This document shows, piece after piece, positions 35,587 to 43,512 of a stretch of DNA of 64,000 nucleotides. The DNA lies in the NCBI RefSeq assembly GCF_018760365.1, contig NZ_JAHIAB010000001.1:141813-205812 (forward strand), read 5' to 3'. Below the pieces are notes generated by a model. The model saw nothing but the letters and a program-made list of their open reading frames with translations. It ran no database searches and was not told the origin of the DNA. Position 1 is the stretch's first letter, and every line of letters begins with the position of its first letter. The DNA is from Pseudooceanicola endophyticus. GTDB taxonomy: Bacteria > Pseudomonadota > Alphaproteobacteria > Rhodobacterales > Rhodobacteraceae. A program made the translations under genes and the position numbers.

Positions 35587-36672
35587 TCAGGCCCCCATCA
35601 CCCGGTTGCGCTGCGTGACATAGGTGCCGTCCGAGACCGAGTTCCACCCCGAGGAGGCCTTCATCGAGGTCTCGGCGCTTTCCCGGATCTTGGCGAACAG
35701 CTCATCATCCATGAAGCCGTCCAGCACTTCTTTCGAGGCCTGGCCATAGGCATCCCAGATCGCGTCCGAGAAGGTCTCGACGTTGACACCCGAGCCGCGC
35801 AGACGATCCAGCGCGGGACCGTTGTTGGAGATGAACAGCCCGTAGTTCTGCTGGTGGGTCTCGGCGGCGGCGATCTCGATGATCTTCTGCTGTGCCGGGG
35901 TCAGCCCGTTGAAGACATCGAGGTTGCAGGTCACGGTCAGCGCCGCGCCGGGTTCGTGAAAACCGGCGGGGTAGTAGTACTTGCAGACCTCCTGCAGGCC
36001 CAGCTTCTCGTCCGACCAGGGGCCGATCCATTCGGTGGCATCCAGCGCGCCTGTGGACAGCGCCTGATAGATCTCGCCGCCCGGCAGCACCTGCACCGAG
36101 GCGCCGAGCTTGGCCAGCGCCTGCCCGCCCAGACCCGGCATGCGGAACTTCAGGCCCTTGAAGTCGTCCGGGCTGCTGACCGGCTTGCGGAACCAGCCGC
36201 CGCCCTGGGCGCCGGTGTTGCCCGCGATGAAGCCCTTCAGGCCAAAGATCTCTCCCAGTTCGTGATGCAGCTCCATGCCGCCGTCGGCATAGTACCAGGT
36301 GATCATCTCGGGCGCGGTCATGCCGAAGGGCACCGTGGTGAAATAGGCCAGCGCCGGGTGCTGCCCGACAAAGTAGTATTCGCAACCGTGGTACATGTCG
36401 GCCTGGCCACTGGTCACCGCATCGAAGACCTCGAGCGCGCCGACCAGTTCGCCGGCGGCCTTCGCCTCGATGGTCAGCTGGCCGTCCGACATGGTGGCGA
36501 CCGTGTTGCTGAAGCGCTCGACCGAATCCCAGACGCCCGCCAGGCCGCGCGGCCAGGTGGTGACCATGGTCAGCTTGACGGCGCCCTGCGCGATCGCAGG
36601 GGCCGCCAGGGACGTGGCCGCAGCCGCAGTGCCCCCGAAGGCCGAAGTCTTCAGGAAAGAACGACGATCCAT
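35587..36672 (-). CDS. TRAP transporter substrate-binding protein (TakP-like)
   Basis: A 361-aa periplasmic DctP-type binding protein. It starts with a Tat signal: RRSFLK at residues 3-8, hydrophobic core, cleavage probably after AIA near 28. The mature protein shows VPFGM, AGNTGAQGGGWFRKP, RMPGLGGQAL, LPGGEIYQAL and GALDATEWIGPWSDE, which I recognise from TakP-type binders of 2-oxoacids. This makes pyruvate-like or other monocarboxylates the likely ligand; not certain. Gene order dctP-dctQ-dctM is complete. AGGAGAAATACCC precedes the start. Confidence 0.9.
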   Translation of the reverse strand: MDRRSFLKTSAFGGTAAAATSLAAPAIAQGAVKLTMVTTWPRGLAGVWDSVERFSNTVATMSDGQLTIEAKAAGELVGALEVFDAVTSGQADMYHGCEYYFVGQHPALAYFTTVPFGMTAPEMITWYYADGGMELHHELGEIFGLKGFIAGNTGAQGGGWFRKPVSSPDDFKGLKFRMPGLGGQALAKLGASVQVLPGGEIYQALSTGALDATEWIGPWSDEKLGLQEVCKYYYPAGFHEPGAALTVTCNLDVFNGLTPAQQKIIEIAAAETHQQNYGLFISNNGPALDRLRGSGVNVETFSDAIWDAYGQASKEVLDGFMDDELFAKIRESAETSMKASSGWNSVSDGTYVTQRNRVMGA

Positions 36673-36691
36673 GGGTATTTCTCCTCCCCTT

Positions 36692-36728
36692 GACGCACCA
36701 TCGGGCTCCTCCCGCCCTCGGGTGCGTC
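36692..36728. promoter_or_regulatory. inverted repeat in the TRAP leader region
   Basis: GACGCACC (36692-36699) and GGTGCGTC (36721-36728) are perfect 8-bp arms with a 21-bp spacer, 20 bp upstream of the dctP start. Related TTGCGT (36782-36787) and ACGCAA (36856-36861) occur further into the same intergenic region. They could be binding sites for the adjacent NarL-type regulator or an mRNA leader hairpin. Confidence 0.35.
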
Positions 36729-36913
36729 GTTACAGTGTCTGGGAAGCTACCCAAGCTCACGGAACAGTGAAATACCAAGGATTGCGTAGACGGACAGATT
36801 TTTCACCGGAACGTGCGCGCCCGATCCGCCCGCGGGGGCGCTTTTGCCGCATGTGACGCAACGAAAGACACGCCATGGTGGAAATCACGGTCCGCCACGG
36901 CTAACGGTTGCGC

Positions 36914-38350
36914 ATGAGGAGGAGGCTTCCCCGGGTCAAGGCAAGCTACGGACAGAAGATCTTTCTTCTGGCCACGCTGCCGCTCATCCTGGCGGTGGCG
37001 GCGATCTCCTGGCTGGTGGTGGAACAGTCCCGCGACCTCTCGGAGCGCGAGATCGCGGCGCTGGAGCGCCAGATGATCGAGGCCAAGAAGGCCGAGCTGA
37101 AGAACTATGTCACCCAGGCGCGCAACGGGCTGAACAGGATCTACGGCATGGCCGGGCCCGACGATGCGGCAGCCCAGGAGGCGGTCAAGCAGATCCTGTC
37201 GGCCATGACCTACGGCGAGGACGGGTTCTTCTTCGTCTACGACTACAGCGGCACCAACCTCGTCTCGCCGCGCCAGACCGCGATGATCAACCGCAACTGG
37301 TGGGACCTGCGCGACGGCACCGGGCGCTATGTGGTGCGCGACTTCATCGAGACCGCCCGCGAGGGCACCGGCTATGTCACCCACCTCTGGCCCAAGCCCT
37401 CCTCCGGAGAGGAGGCGCTGATGGTCAGCTACGTGACCGCGCTGCATTCCTGGAAATGGGCGGTGGGCACCGGGGTCTTCATCGACGACGTGCTGGCCAG
37501 CACCGCCGCCGCGCGTGCCGACGTCGAACACCGGGTGCGCCGCACCTTCCTCTACATCGGCGCGATCACGGCGGGGGCGCTGGTGCTGGTCTTCGCCTCT
37601 GGCCTGATGCTCAATATCCGCGAACGGCGCCTGGCCGATGCCAAGCTGAAGGAACTGACCCAGCGGGTCTTCGATGCCCAGGAGGAAGAGCGCGGCCGCG
37701 TCGCCCGGGAACTGCATGACGGTATTTCTCAGCTGCTTGTGGGGGTGCGCTACGGGCTCGACAGTGCCAAGCGGCGGATCGAGGCCGGCGATGTGCGGGG
37801 CCCGGCGACGCTGGACCGGGCCATGGCGGGGCTGGGCGACGCCATCCAGGAGGTGCGCCGGATCAGCCGCGACCTGCGCCCCGGGGTGCTGGACGACCTG
37901 GGTCTGGGCCCTGCCCTGAAGGCACTGGTGGAGGATTTCTCGGCGCGCACCGGCATCGCCTGCGACTTTACCACCGTGGTGTTCCGCAACCGGCTGGACG
38001 ACAATGCCAAGATCGCGCTCTACCGCATCGCCCAGGAGGCGCTGACCAATATCGAACGCCACGCCCGCGCCACCCGGATCGAGATGGACCTGCGCGGCCA
38101 TCGCACCGGCGTCACCCTGAAGATCGCCGACGACGGCCAGGGCATCCGCGAGGGCGGCACGCCCGGCACCCGCCCCGGCATCGGCCTGCGCAACATGCAG
38201 GAACGCGTCGACCAGATGGACGGCACGCTGAAGATCGTCTCCTCGCGCAGCGGCACGCTGATCGAGGTGACCCTGCCGCTGTCGCAGATCAAGGTCGCCT
38301 CCGCCGCCTCGGACGGCACCACCCCCGCCAGGGAGAAGGACCCCGCATGA
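36914..38350 (+). CDS. Cache-domain sensor histidine kinase (NarL/DegS class)
   Basis: A 478-aa membrane kinase. TM1 is at about 15-37, a periplasmic single-Cache (sCache_2-like) domain at about 40-205 (MTYGEDGFFFVYDYSGTNL; NWWDLRDGTGRYVVRDF; WKWAVGTGVFIDDV), TM2 at 212-234. Then HisKA_3 with phospho-acceptor His268 in RVARELHDGISQLLVGVRYGLDSA and an HATPase (IAQEALTNIERHARAT; GIGLRNMQERVDQMDG). Such Cache domains bind small carboxylates. It is divergent from the TRAP operon and overlaps its response regulator by 4 bp. ATG 36914 is my start; TTG 36908 is possible. Confidence 0.92.
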   Translation: MRRRLPRVKASYGQKIFLLATLPLILAVAAISWLVVEQSRDLSEREIAALERQMIEAKKAELKNYVTQARNGLNRIYGMAGPDDAAAQEAVKQILSAMTYGEDGFFFVYDYSGTNLVSPRQTAMINRNWWDLRDGTGRYVVRDFIETAREGTGYVTHLWPKPSSGEEALMVSYVTALHSWKWAVGTGVFIDDVLASTAAARADVEHRVRRTFLYIGAITAGALVLVFASGLMLNIRERRLADAKLKELTQRVFDAQEEERGRVARELHDGISQLLVGVRYGLDSAKRRIEAGDVRGPATLDRAMAGLGDAIQEVRRISRDLRPGVLDDLGLGPALKALVEDFSARTGIACDFTTVVFRNRLDDNAKIALYRIAQEALTNIERHARATRIEMDLRGHRTGVTLKIADDGQGIREGGTPGTRPGIGLRNMQERVDQMDGTLKIVSSRSGTLIEVTLPLSQIKVASAASDGTTPAREKDPA

Positions 38351-38997
38351 CCCTGACCCGCACCCGCCCCACCCGCGTTGCCATCGTCGACGATCACCCG
38401 ATGGTCGCCGATGGCATCGAGGCGATCCTGGAAAGCTTCGAGGACATCGAGGTCGTGGGCACCTACGGCAACGGTCGTGCCATCATCGAGGCGGTGCCGG
38501 GCATCGCTCCGGATGTGATCCTGCTGGATCTGAACATGCCCGAGATGGGCGGGCTGACCGCCTGCGAGATCCTGCTAGAGAATACCCCCGACCTGCGCAT
38601 CCTGATCCTGTCGATGCATGACAGCCCGGAATACATCCAGACGGCGCTGGACCATGGCGCCCAGGGCTACGTGCTGAAAGACGTACCCACGGACGAGATC
38701 AAGCGCGCCATCGACGCCGTCATGCGCGGAGAGCGCTACCTGTGCACCGGCGCCCAGGGATCGCTGGCGCCGCGCCGCAACGGCGGCCACCTGACCAACC
38801 GCGAACAGACCATCCTGCTTGCCCTGGCCCAGGGCAAGAGCAACAAGGAAGTGGCGCTGGAGCTGGATATCTCGGTGCGCACGGTCGAGACGCACAGGAA
38901 GAATCTGAAGAAAAAGCTGGGCATTTCCTCGACCGCGGGGCTGACGCAATATGCCATGCAGCACGGGGTACTTCAGGGCACGGGGCGCAAGTTCTGA
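38347..38997 (+). CDS. NarL/FixJ-family response regulator
   Basis: A 216-aa two-domain regulator. The receiver domain has the acidic pair Asp15-Asp16, phospho-acceptor Asp61 (LLDLNMPEMGG), and Lys111 in YVLKD. The C-terminal LuxR-type HTH (about 148-210) includes LTNREQTILLALAQGKSNKEVALELDISVRTVETHRKNL in shifted form. The start overlaps the kinase stop by 4 bp. It probably activates the divergent TRAP transporter genes when the kinase senses the substrate, as in DctS-DctR-like pairs. Confidence 0.93.
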   Translation: MTLTRTRPTRVAIVDDHPMVADGIEAILESFEDIEVVGTYGNGRAIIEAVPGIAPDVILLDLNMPEMGGLTACEILLENTPDLRILILSMHDSPEYIQTALDHGAQGYVLKDVPTDEIKRAIDAVMRGERYLCTGAQGSLAPRRNGGHLTNREQTILLALAQGKSNKEVALELDISVRTVETHRKNLKKKLGISSTAGLTQYAMQHGVLQGTGRKF

Positions 38998-39123
38998 CGG
39001 GATTCCAGCGTGATGGCCGTCCCCGGGGGCGGCGTTAACCCGGGACGGTGAAAATCCGGCGCTGGCAAGGATCGGGAAAGGGATCCGGCGTTAAGCAGGG
39101 GCATCACCCTGCCGGAGGTCCCC

Positions 39124-40038
39124 ATGCCGCTTTCCGTCTGCCGTCTCCTGCTGCCGACACTGGCCCTCGGGCTGGCCCTGCCTGCCCTCGCGCCCCCGGC
39201 CCATGCCGAGCAGAGCCACGTCGAACCCGCCCATGCCCCCCCGGCCCGGGCCGTGCCTGCCGCGGCCCCGACCGCCGGACATGACACCCCTCTGCCGGCG
39301 CCCGAGGATGGCGCCCTGTGCCAGGGCTTTGGTCCGCAGACCCCGCGCGACATCGCCCTGCGTGCCGGCACCAACAGCCAGATCTTCCCGCTGGCCCCGG
39401 CGCCCGCGATGATGAACCTCTGCAACATCCACACCCACACCAATGCCGAACACCGCGGCCCGGGCTTTCCCGTCGCCTCCCTCGATCCAGAGGCCGGCGG
39501 CTTCAAATGCGAGGGCTCCGACCAGCTGAGCGCGGCCGAGCTGGAAGACCCCGCCTTCGGTCACGGCCCCTTCCACGGCGTCAAGCCCGGCGACACGATC
39601 GAGGTGCACTGGGTCTATTCCTCCTGCGACGTGCAGCCCGGCAAGGGGCTGGGCGCCTGCCTGTCGGACAGCTGCTCCAACCCGACGCTGCGGGTGGAAA
39701 GCCAGGTCTTCCTGGTGGTGAACGACCCCTTCGCGCTGGACTTCGGCGCCTATACTTTCGACGGCCACATCTCGGGCGGACGCCCGCAGCCCAAGGCCCT
39801 GCCCCGCGACACCGGCACCCCGGTCGTCTTCCGCGGCTCGACCACCGGGCCGAACTACAGCCAGGCGGTCTGCTCTCCGCTGCAGGTCACCTGGTCGGTC
39901 CGGCCGCGCTGCGCGCGCCTTGATATCACCTCGCTCTACAACTGGGCGGCGCGCGGCAATGTCTTCGAGGAGGACCACTCCCACGGCGTGCGCAAGCTGG
40001 TCACCGCCCCGTCCCTGCTGGCCCCGATGATCGAGTGA
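39124..40038 (+). CDS. delta-class carbonic anhydrase, secreted
   Basis: A 304-aa protein with a signal peptide (cleavage after AHA near residue 28) and an Ala/Pro/His-rich linker to about 60. The core matches delta carbonic anhydrases, first known from diatoms: MNLCNIHTHTNAEHRGPGF (Cys100, His103, His105, His110), VHWVYSSCDVQPGKGLGACLSDSCSNPTLRVESQVFLVVND (His162, Cys168, Cys179, Cys184). The clustered His residues are the likely zinc ligands and the Cys may form disulfides, consistent with a periplasmic location. It would hydrate CO2 to bicarbonate. CCGGAGG lies just before ATG 39124. It has its own terminator. Confidence 0.85.
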   Translation: MPLSVCRLLLPTLALGLALPALAPPAHAEQSHVEPAHAPPARAVPAAAPTAGHDTPLPAPEDGALCQGFGPQTPRDIALRAGTNSQIFPLAPAPAMMNLCNIHTHTNAEHRGPGFPVASLDPEAGGFKCEGSDQLSAAELEDPAFGHGPFHGVKPGDTIEVHWVYSSCDVQPGKGLGACLSDSCSNPTLRVESQVFLVVNDPFALDFGAYTFDGHISGGRPQPKALPRDTGTPVVFRGSTTGPNYSQAVCSPLQVTWSVRPRCARLDITSLYNWAARGNVFEEDHSHGVRKLVTAPSLLAPMIE

Positions 40039-40059
40039 TCCGCTCACCAGGACGTGAGA

Positions 40060-40090
40060 GGGGTGCGGACCCGGCGCCGCACCCCGTTTT
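40060..40090 (+). terminator. intrinsic terminator of the carbonic anhydrase gene
   Basis: GGGGTGCGG (40060-40068) and CCGCACCCC (40077-40085) form a perfect 9-bp stem with an 8-nt loop, followed by GTTTT. Confidence 0.85.
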
Positions 40091-40210
40091 CATTGGGATT
40101 CGACGGCCAGATCGCCCCAACCCGAGGGATTGCGAAACCGGACCGGCAGGATCGCGCAACTTTCGAAAAGAAAATATGACCTCCGCGACATTTTTGCGTG
40201 GAAAAGGCGG

Positions 40211-40239
40211 TTGACCTTTGGGAGGTCAGCCCATATCAC
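40211..40239 (+). promoter_or_regulatory. promoter of the ilv leader transcript
   Basis: TTGACC (40211-40216) and TATCAC (40234-40239) with a 17-bp spacer, about 30 bp before the leader peptide start. Initiation near 40246 would give a roughly 130-nt leader up to the attenuator. Confidence 0.65.
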
Positions 40240-40269
40240 CCCTGTACCAACGAAGGAGCCCCGGGCGTC

Positions 40270-40317
40270 ATGATGACCCTAGTAATCATCGTAGAGGAAA
40301 GGCGCATGGGCCGGTAA
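40270..40317 (+). CDS. ilvL: ilv leader peptide (attenuation)
   Basis: A 15-codon ORF, MMTLVIIVEERRMGR, with AAGGAG at 40253-40258. The run Leu-Val-Ile-Ile-Val in codons 4-8 is the control region: ribosomes pausing there for lack of charged branched-chain tRNAs change the folding of downstream RNA. The codons used are CTA and GTA, which are rare in this GC-rich genome and make the sensor more sensitive. It is too short to be called by normal gene finders. Confidence 0.9.
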   Translation: MMTLVIIVEERRMGR

Positions 40318-40377
40318 TCACCGGAGACCCTTTTAGGACCCCATGCGCCCCCGGTAGATCCCACCGGGGGTTTTTTT
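40301..40377 (+). promoter_or_regulatory. transcription attenuator of ilvBH
   Basis: The terminator is CCCCCGGT (40348-40355), a 7-nt loop, ACCGGGGG (40363-40370) and seven T (40371-40377). A competing stem pairs GGCGCATGGG (40301-40310, overlapping the end of the leader ORF) with CCCATGCGCC (40340-40349), 10 bp perfect, using the first bases of the terminator arm. A small CCGG-TAATCA-CCGG hairpin (40311-40324) lies inside. Ribosome stalling at the Leu/Val/Ile codons should favour the competing stem and read-through into ilvB. The overlap between the two stems is only two bases, so the exact switch needs folding analysis. Confidence 0.85.
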
Positions 40378-40428
40378 GTACCCGAATAAGAGTTGAGAGC
40401 GCCACGGCGCGAGACGAGGAGAAGACAG

Positions 40429-42183
40429 ATGGCACGGCAGATGACTGGGGCGAAGATGATTGTCCAGGCCCTGAAGGATCAGGGCGTGGACACGATTTTC
40501 GGCTATCCCGGCGGCGCCGTTCTGCCGATCTACGACGAGATCTTCCTGCAGAACGACATCCGCCACGTCCTCGTCCGGCACGAGCAGGCCGCCCTGCACG
40601 CCGCCGAGGGCTATGCGCGTTCGACCGGCAAGCCCGGCGTGGCGCTGGTGACCTCGGGCCCGGGCGCGACCAACGCGGTGACCGGCCTGACCGATGCGCT
40701 GCTCGACTCGATCCCGCTGGTCGTCCTGTCGGGACAGGTTCCGACCTTCATGATCGGCACCGACGGTTTCCAGGAGGCCGACACCGTCGGCATCACCCGC
40801 CCCTGCACCAAGCACAACTGGCTGGTGAAGGAGACCGACGACCTGCCGCGCCTGCTGCACCAGGCCTTCCATGTCGCGACCTCGGGCCGTCCGGGCCCGG
40901 TGCTGCTGGACATCCCGAAGGACGTGCAGTTCGCCACCGGCACCTATATCGCGCCGCCCAAGAAGACCGAGTACCGCTACCAGCCGCAGCTGAAGGGTGA
41001 TCTGGAAGAGATCACCGAGGTCATCGCGGCGCTGGAAACCGCGAAGCGCCCGGTCTTCTACACCGGCGGCGGCGTCATCAACTCGGGCCCTGCCGCCAGC
41101 CAGCTGCTGCGCGAGCTGGTCGAGGCCACCGGCGCGCCGATCACCTCGACGCTGATGGGTCTGGGCGCCTACCCGGCCTCGGGCGACAAGTGGCTGGGGA
41201 TGCTCGGGATGCATGGTCTCTACGAGGCCAACATGGCGATGCATGACTGCGACCTGATGATCTGCGTCGGCGCCCGCTTCGACGACCGCATCACCGGCCG
41301 CACCGACGCGTTCAGCCCGAAATCGAAGAAGGTGCATATCGACATCGACCCCTCTTCGATCAACAAGGTCATCCATGTCGATTACCCGATCATCGGCGAC
41401 GTCGCCCATGTGCTGGAAGACATGCTGAAGGTCTGGAAGGCGCGCGGTCGCAAGATGGACCGCGAGGGCCTGGCGAAGTGGTGGCAGAAGATCGACGGCT
41501 GGAAACAGGTCAAGTGCCTGACCTACAAGAACTCCGACAAGATCATCAAACCGCAGTACGCGCTTGAGCGTCTGGAAGCGCTGACCAAGGGGATGGATCG
41601 CTACATCACCACCGAAGTGGGCCAGCACCAGATGTGGGCCGCGCAGTTCCTGCATTTCGAAGAGCCCCACCGCTGGATGACCTCCGGCGGCCTCGGCACC
41701 ATGGGCTACGGCTTCCCGGCCTCCGTGGGCGTCCAGCAGGCCCACCCGGAGGCGCTGGTGATCAACGTCGCCGGCGAGGCCTCTTGGCTGATGAACATGC
41801 AGGAGATGGGCACGGCGATGCAGTACCGCCTGCCGGTCAAGCAGTTCATCCTGAACAATGAGCGCCTCGGGATGGTGCGCCAGTGGCAGCAGCTGCTGCA
41901 CGGCGAGCGCTATTCCTCCAGCTGGTCGGAATCGCTGCCCGATTTCGTCAAGCTGGCCGAGGCCTTCGGTGCCAAGGGCATCCAGTGCTCGGATCCCGCG
42001 GATCTGGATGACGCGATCATGGAGATGATCAATTACGACGGGCCGGTGATTTTCGATTGCCTGGTCGAGAAGCACGAGAACTGCTTCCCGATGATCCCGT
42101 CGGGCAAGGCGCATAACGAGATGCTGCTGGGCGATGCCTCGACCGAGGGCGCGATCCAGTCGGACGGCGCGGTGCTGGTGTAA
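40429..42183 (+). CDS. ilvB: acetolactate synthase large subunit
   Basis: A 584-aa thiamine-diphosphate enzyme that makes acetolactate (valine/leucine) or acetohydroxybutyrate (isoleucine). It has the N-terminal TPP-binding half with the catalytic Glu in VRHEQAALHAAEGYAR, the central FAD/nucleotide-binding domain, and the C-terminal TPP domain where INVAGEASWLMNMQEMGTAMQYRLPVKQFILNN is the Mg/TPP motif. ATG 40429 follows GAGGAGAAG. Regulated by the attenuator just upstream; ilvH follows after 24 bp. Confidence 0.97.
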   Translation: MARQMTGAKMIVQALKDQGVDTIFGYPGGAVLPIYDEIFLQNDIRHVLVRHEQAALHAAEGYARSTGKPGVALVTSGPGATNAVTGLTDALLDSIPLVVLSGQVPTFMIGTDGFQEADTVGITRPCTKHNWLVKETDDLPRLLHQAFHVATSGRPGPVLLDIPKDVQFATGTYIAPPKKTEYRYQPQLKGDLEEITEVIAALETAKRPVFYTGGGVINSGPAASQLLRELVEATGAPITSTLMGLGAYPASGDKWLGMLGMHGLYEANMAMHDCDLMICVGARFDDRITGRTDAFSPKSKKVHIDIDPSSINKVIHVDYPIIGDVAHVLEDMLKVWKARGRKMDREGLAKWWQKIDGWKQVKCLTYKNSDKIIKPQYALERLEALTKGMDRYITTEVGQHQMWAAQFLHFEEPHRWMTSGGLGTMGYGFPASVGVQQAHPEALVINVAGEASWLMNMQEMGTAMQYRLPVKQFILNNERLGMVRQWQQLLHGERYSSSWSESLPDFVKLAEAFGAKGIQCSDPADLDDAIMEMINYDGPVIFDCLVEKHENCFPMIPSGKAHNEMLLGDASTEGAIQSDGAVLV

Positions 42184-42207
42184 ACGGTCGGAACGGAGGA
42201 CAGAAAG

Positions 42208-42771
42208 ATGAACGCACTCCATATCAAGAAGGGCGCAACCAGCCATTCCGCCTACAACCTGCGTCCGACCTACGGCGACGCGGTGGAACAGCACACTCTT
42301 GCGGTGCTGGTCGACAACGAGGCAGGGGTTCTAGCCCGGGTGATCGGCCTTTTCTCGGGTCGCGGCTACAACATCGAAAGCCTGACCGTCGCCGAGGTGG
42401 ACCACACCGGCAAGCGGAGCCGCATCACCATCGTCACCCGCGGCACGCCGCTGGTGATCGAGCAGATCAAGGCCCAGCTGGGCCGCATCATCCCCGTGCA
42501 CCAGGTCAACGACCTGACCGTCGAGGGCCCCTCGGTCGAGCGTGAACTGGCGCTGATCAAGGTCTCGGGCGGCGGCGACAAGCGCGTCGAGGCGCTGCGC
42601 CTGGCGGATATCTTCCGCGCCAAGGTGGTGGATTCGACGCTGGAAAGCTTCGTCTTCGAACTGACCGGCGCGCCGGACAAGATCGACGCCTTCGCCGAGC
42701 TGATGCGCCCCCTCGGCCTGAGCGAGATCGCCCGCACCGGCGTCGCAGCCCTGTCGCGCGGCGAAAGCTGA
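42208..42771 (+). CDS. ilvH: acetolactate synthase small (regulatory) subunit
   Basis: A 187-aa regulatory subunit conferring valine feedback inhibition. An ACT domain covers about residues 29-105 (LAVLVDNEAGVLARVIGLFSGRGYNIESLTVAEVD), followed by the ALS_ss_C domain (RELALIKVSGGG; ELTGAPDKIDAFAELMRPLGLSEIARTGVAALSRG). ACGGAGGAC precedes the ATG. Co-transcribed with ilvB and closed by a strong terminator. Confidence 0.97.
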   Translation: MNALHIKKGATSHSAYNLRPTYGDAVEQHTLAVLVDNEAGVLARVIGLFSGRGYNIESLTVAEVDHTGKRSRITIVTRGTPLVIEQIKAQLGRIIPVHQVNDLTVEGPSVERELALIKVSGGGDKRVEALRLADIFRAKVVDSTLESFVFELTGAPDKIDAFAELMRPLGLSEIARTGVAALSRGES

Positions 42772-42793
42772 TCGCCGGACGATCTCAAACAAG

Positions 42794-42827
42794 GGGCCGC
42801 CTGTCTACCCGACAGGCGGCCCTTTTT
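42794..42827 (+). terminator. intrinsic terminator of ilvBH
   Basis: GGGCCGCCTGTC (42794-42805) and GACAGGCGGCCC (42811-42822): 12-bp perfect stem, 5-nt loop, then TTTTT (42823-42827). Confidence 0.95.
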
Positions 42828-42872
42828 CCTTCCCGCGCCCTGCGTCCCGGTATCCGGAACGTCTGACCTGCC

Positions 42873-43292
42873 TCAGCAGATCAGCACGCGTTCTCCGGCG
42901 GCCAGATTCCAGCGGCTGCGGGCGCTAGCACAGGCCATGCCTTCCGCCGGCTTTTCCGCGCGCGGCGCGATCCGGCAGGGCGCCGCAGGATCCGCCGCAT
43001 CCGCCTGCGCCGCCCCGGCCGCGCGCAGCTGGCGCAGGACCTGCGGCGAATGCCCGCCCGGCACGGCACGGGCGTTGCGGCCAACTCTCTGATGATCCAT
43101 CACGAAAAGGTCGAACTGCACAAGGTCCCCGGCCCCCAGCCCGCCCCGTACCAGGCTCTGCCCGGTTCCCGTCGCCTCACGGCACAGTTCCAGATTGACC
43201 AGATCGCCCTGATCCTCGCACCACACCACTGCCGTTCGGGATTCCTCTGCCACCCACAGCACAATCCCCAGCATCGATCTCTCGATCTTCAT
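42873..43292 (-). CDS. hypothetical protein
   Basis: A 139-aa protein of unknown family. The first half is ordered (SMLGIVLWVAEESRTAVVWCEDQGDLVNLELCRE, then GAGDLVQFDLFVM) and suggests a small beta-barrel-like domain; the second half is Ala/Pro/Arg-rich and low in order, ending in AGERVLIC. ATG 43292 follows AGGGGAGCG; a longer frame to 43376 runs across an FNR-like site and is not used. It is divergent from the XRE regulator. Confidence 0.6.
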   Translation of the reverse strand: MKIERSMLGIVLWVAEESRTAVVWCEDQGDLVNLELCREATGTGQSLVRGGLGAGDLVQFDLFVMDHQRVGRNARAVPGGHSPQVLRQLRAAGAAQADAADPAAPCRIAPRAEKPAEGMACASARSRWNLAAGERVLIC

Positions 43293-43362
43293 AAGACGCT
43301 CCCCTCCCCGGTCACGTGTAGAGTGCACTATTCCAAATACCGGGCCATCTGTCGAGTTGTCA

Positions 43363-43376
43363 GTGATCCAGATCAA
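43363..43376. promoter_or_regulatory. FNR/FnrL-like site
   Basis: GTGAT-CCAG-ATCAA matches the FNR-type consensus TTGAT-N4-ATCAA at nine of ten positions. It is centred 78 bp upstream of the hypothetical gene's start (minus) and 144 bp before the XRE gene, so oxygen control of the minus-strand gene is the simpler reading. Confidence 0.5.
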
Positions 43377-43512
43377 ACATATGATATTTCCTGAGTGCTC
43401 CGGTCTGCGGCCCCTCGGGCCCCGGTCGCGTCATGGGGCCGCCAGTGGTGGCAAATGGTACATGGCCCGACGGCTTGCCCCAAGCCGGCAGAGCAAGAAG
43501 GATGCGCCCCGC

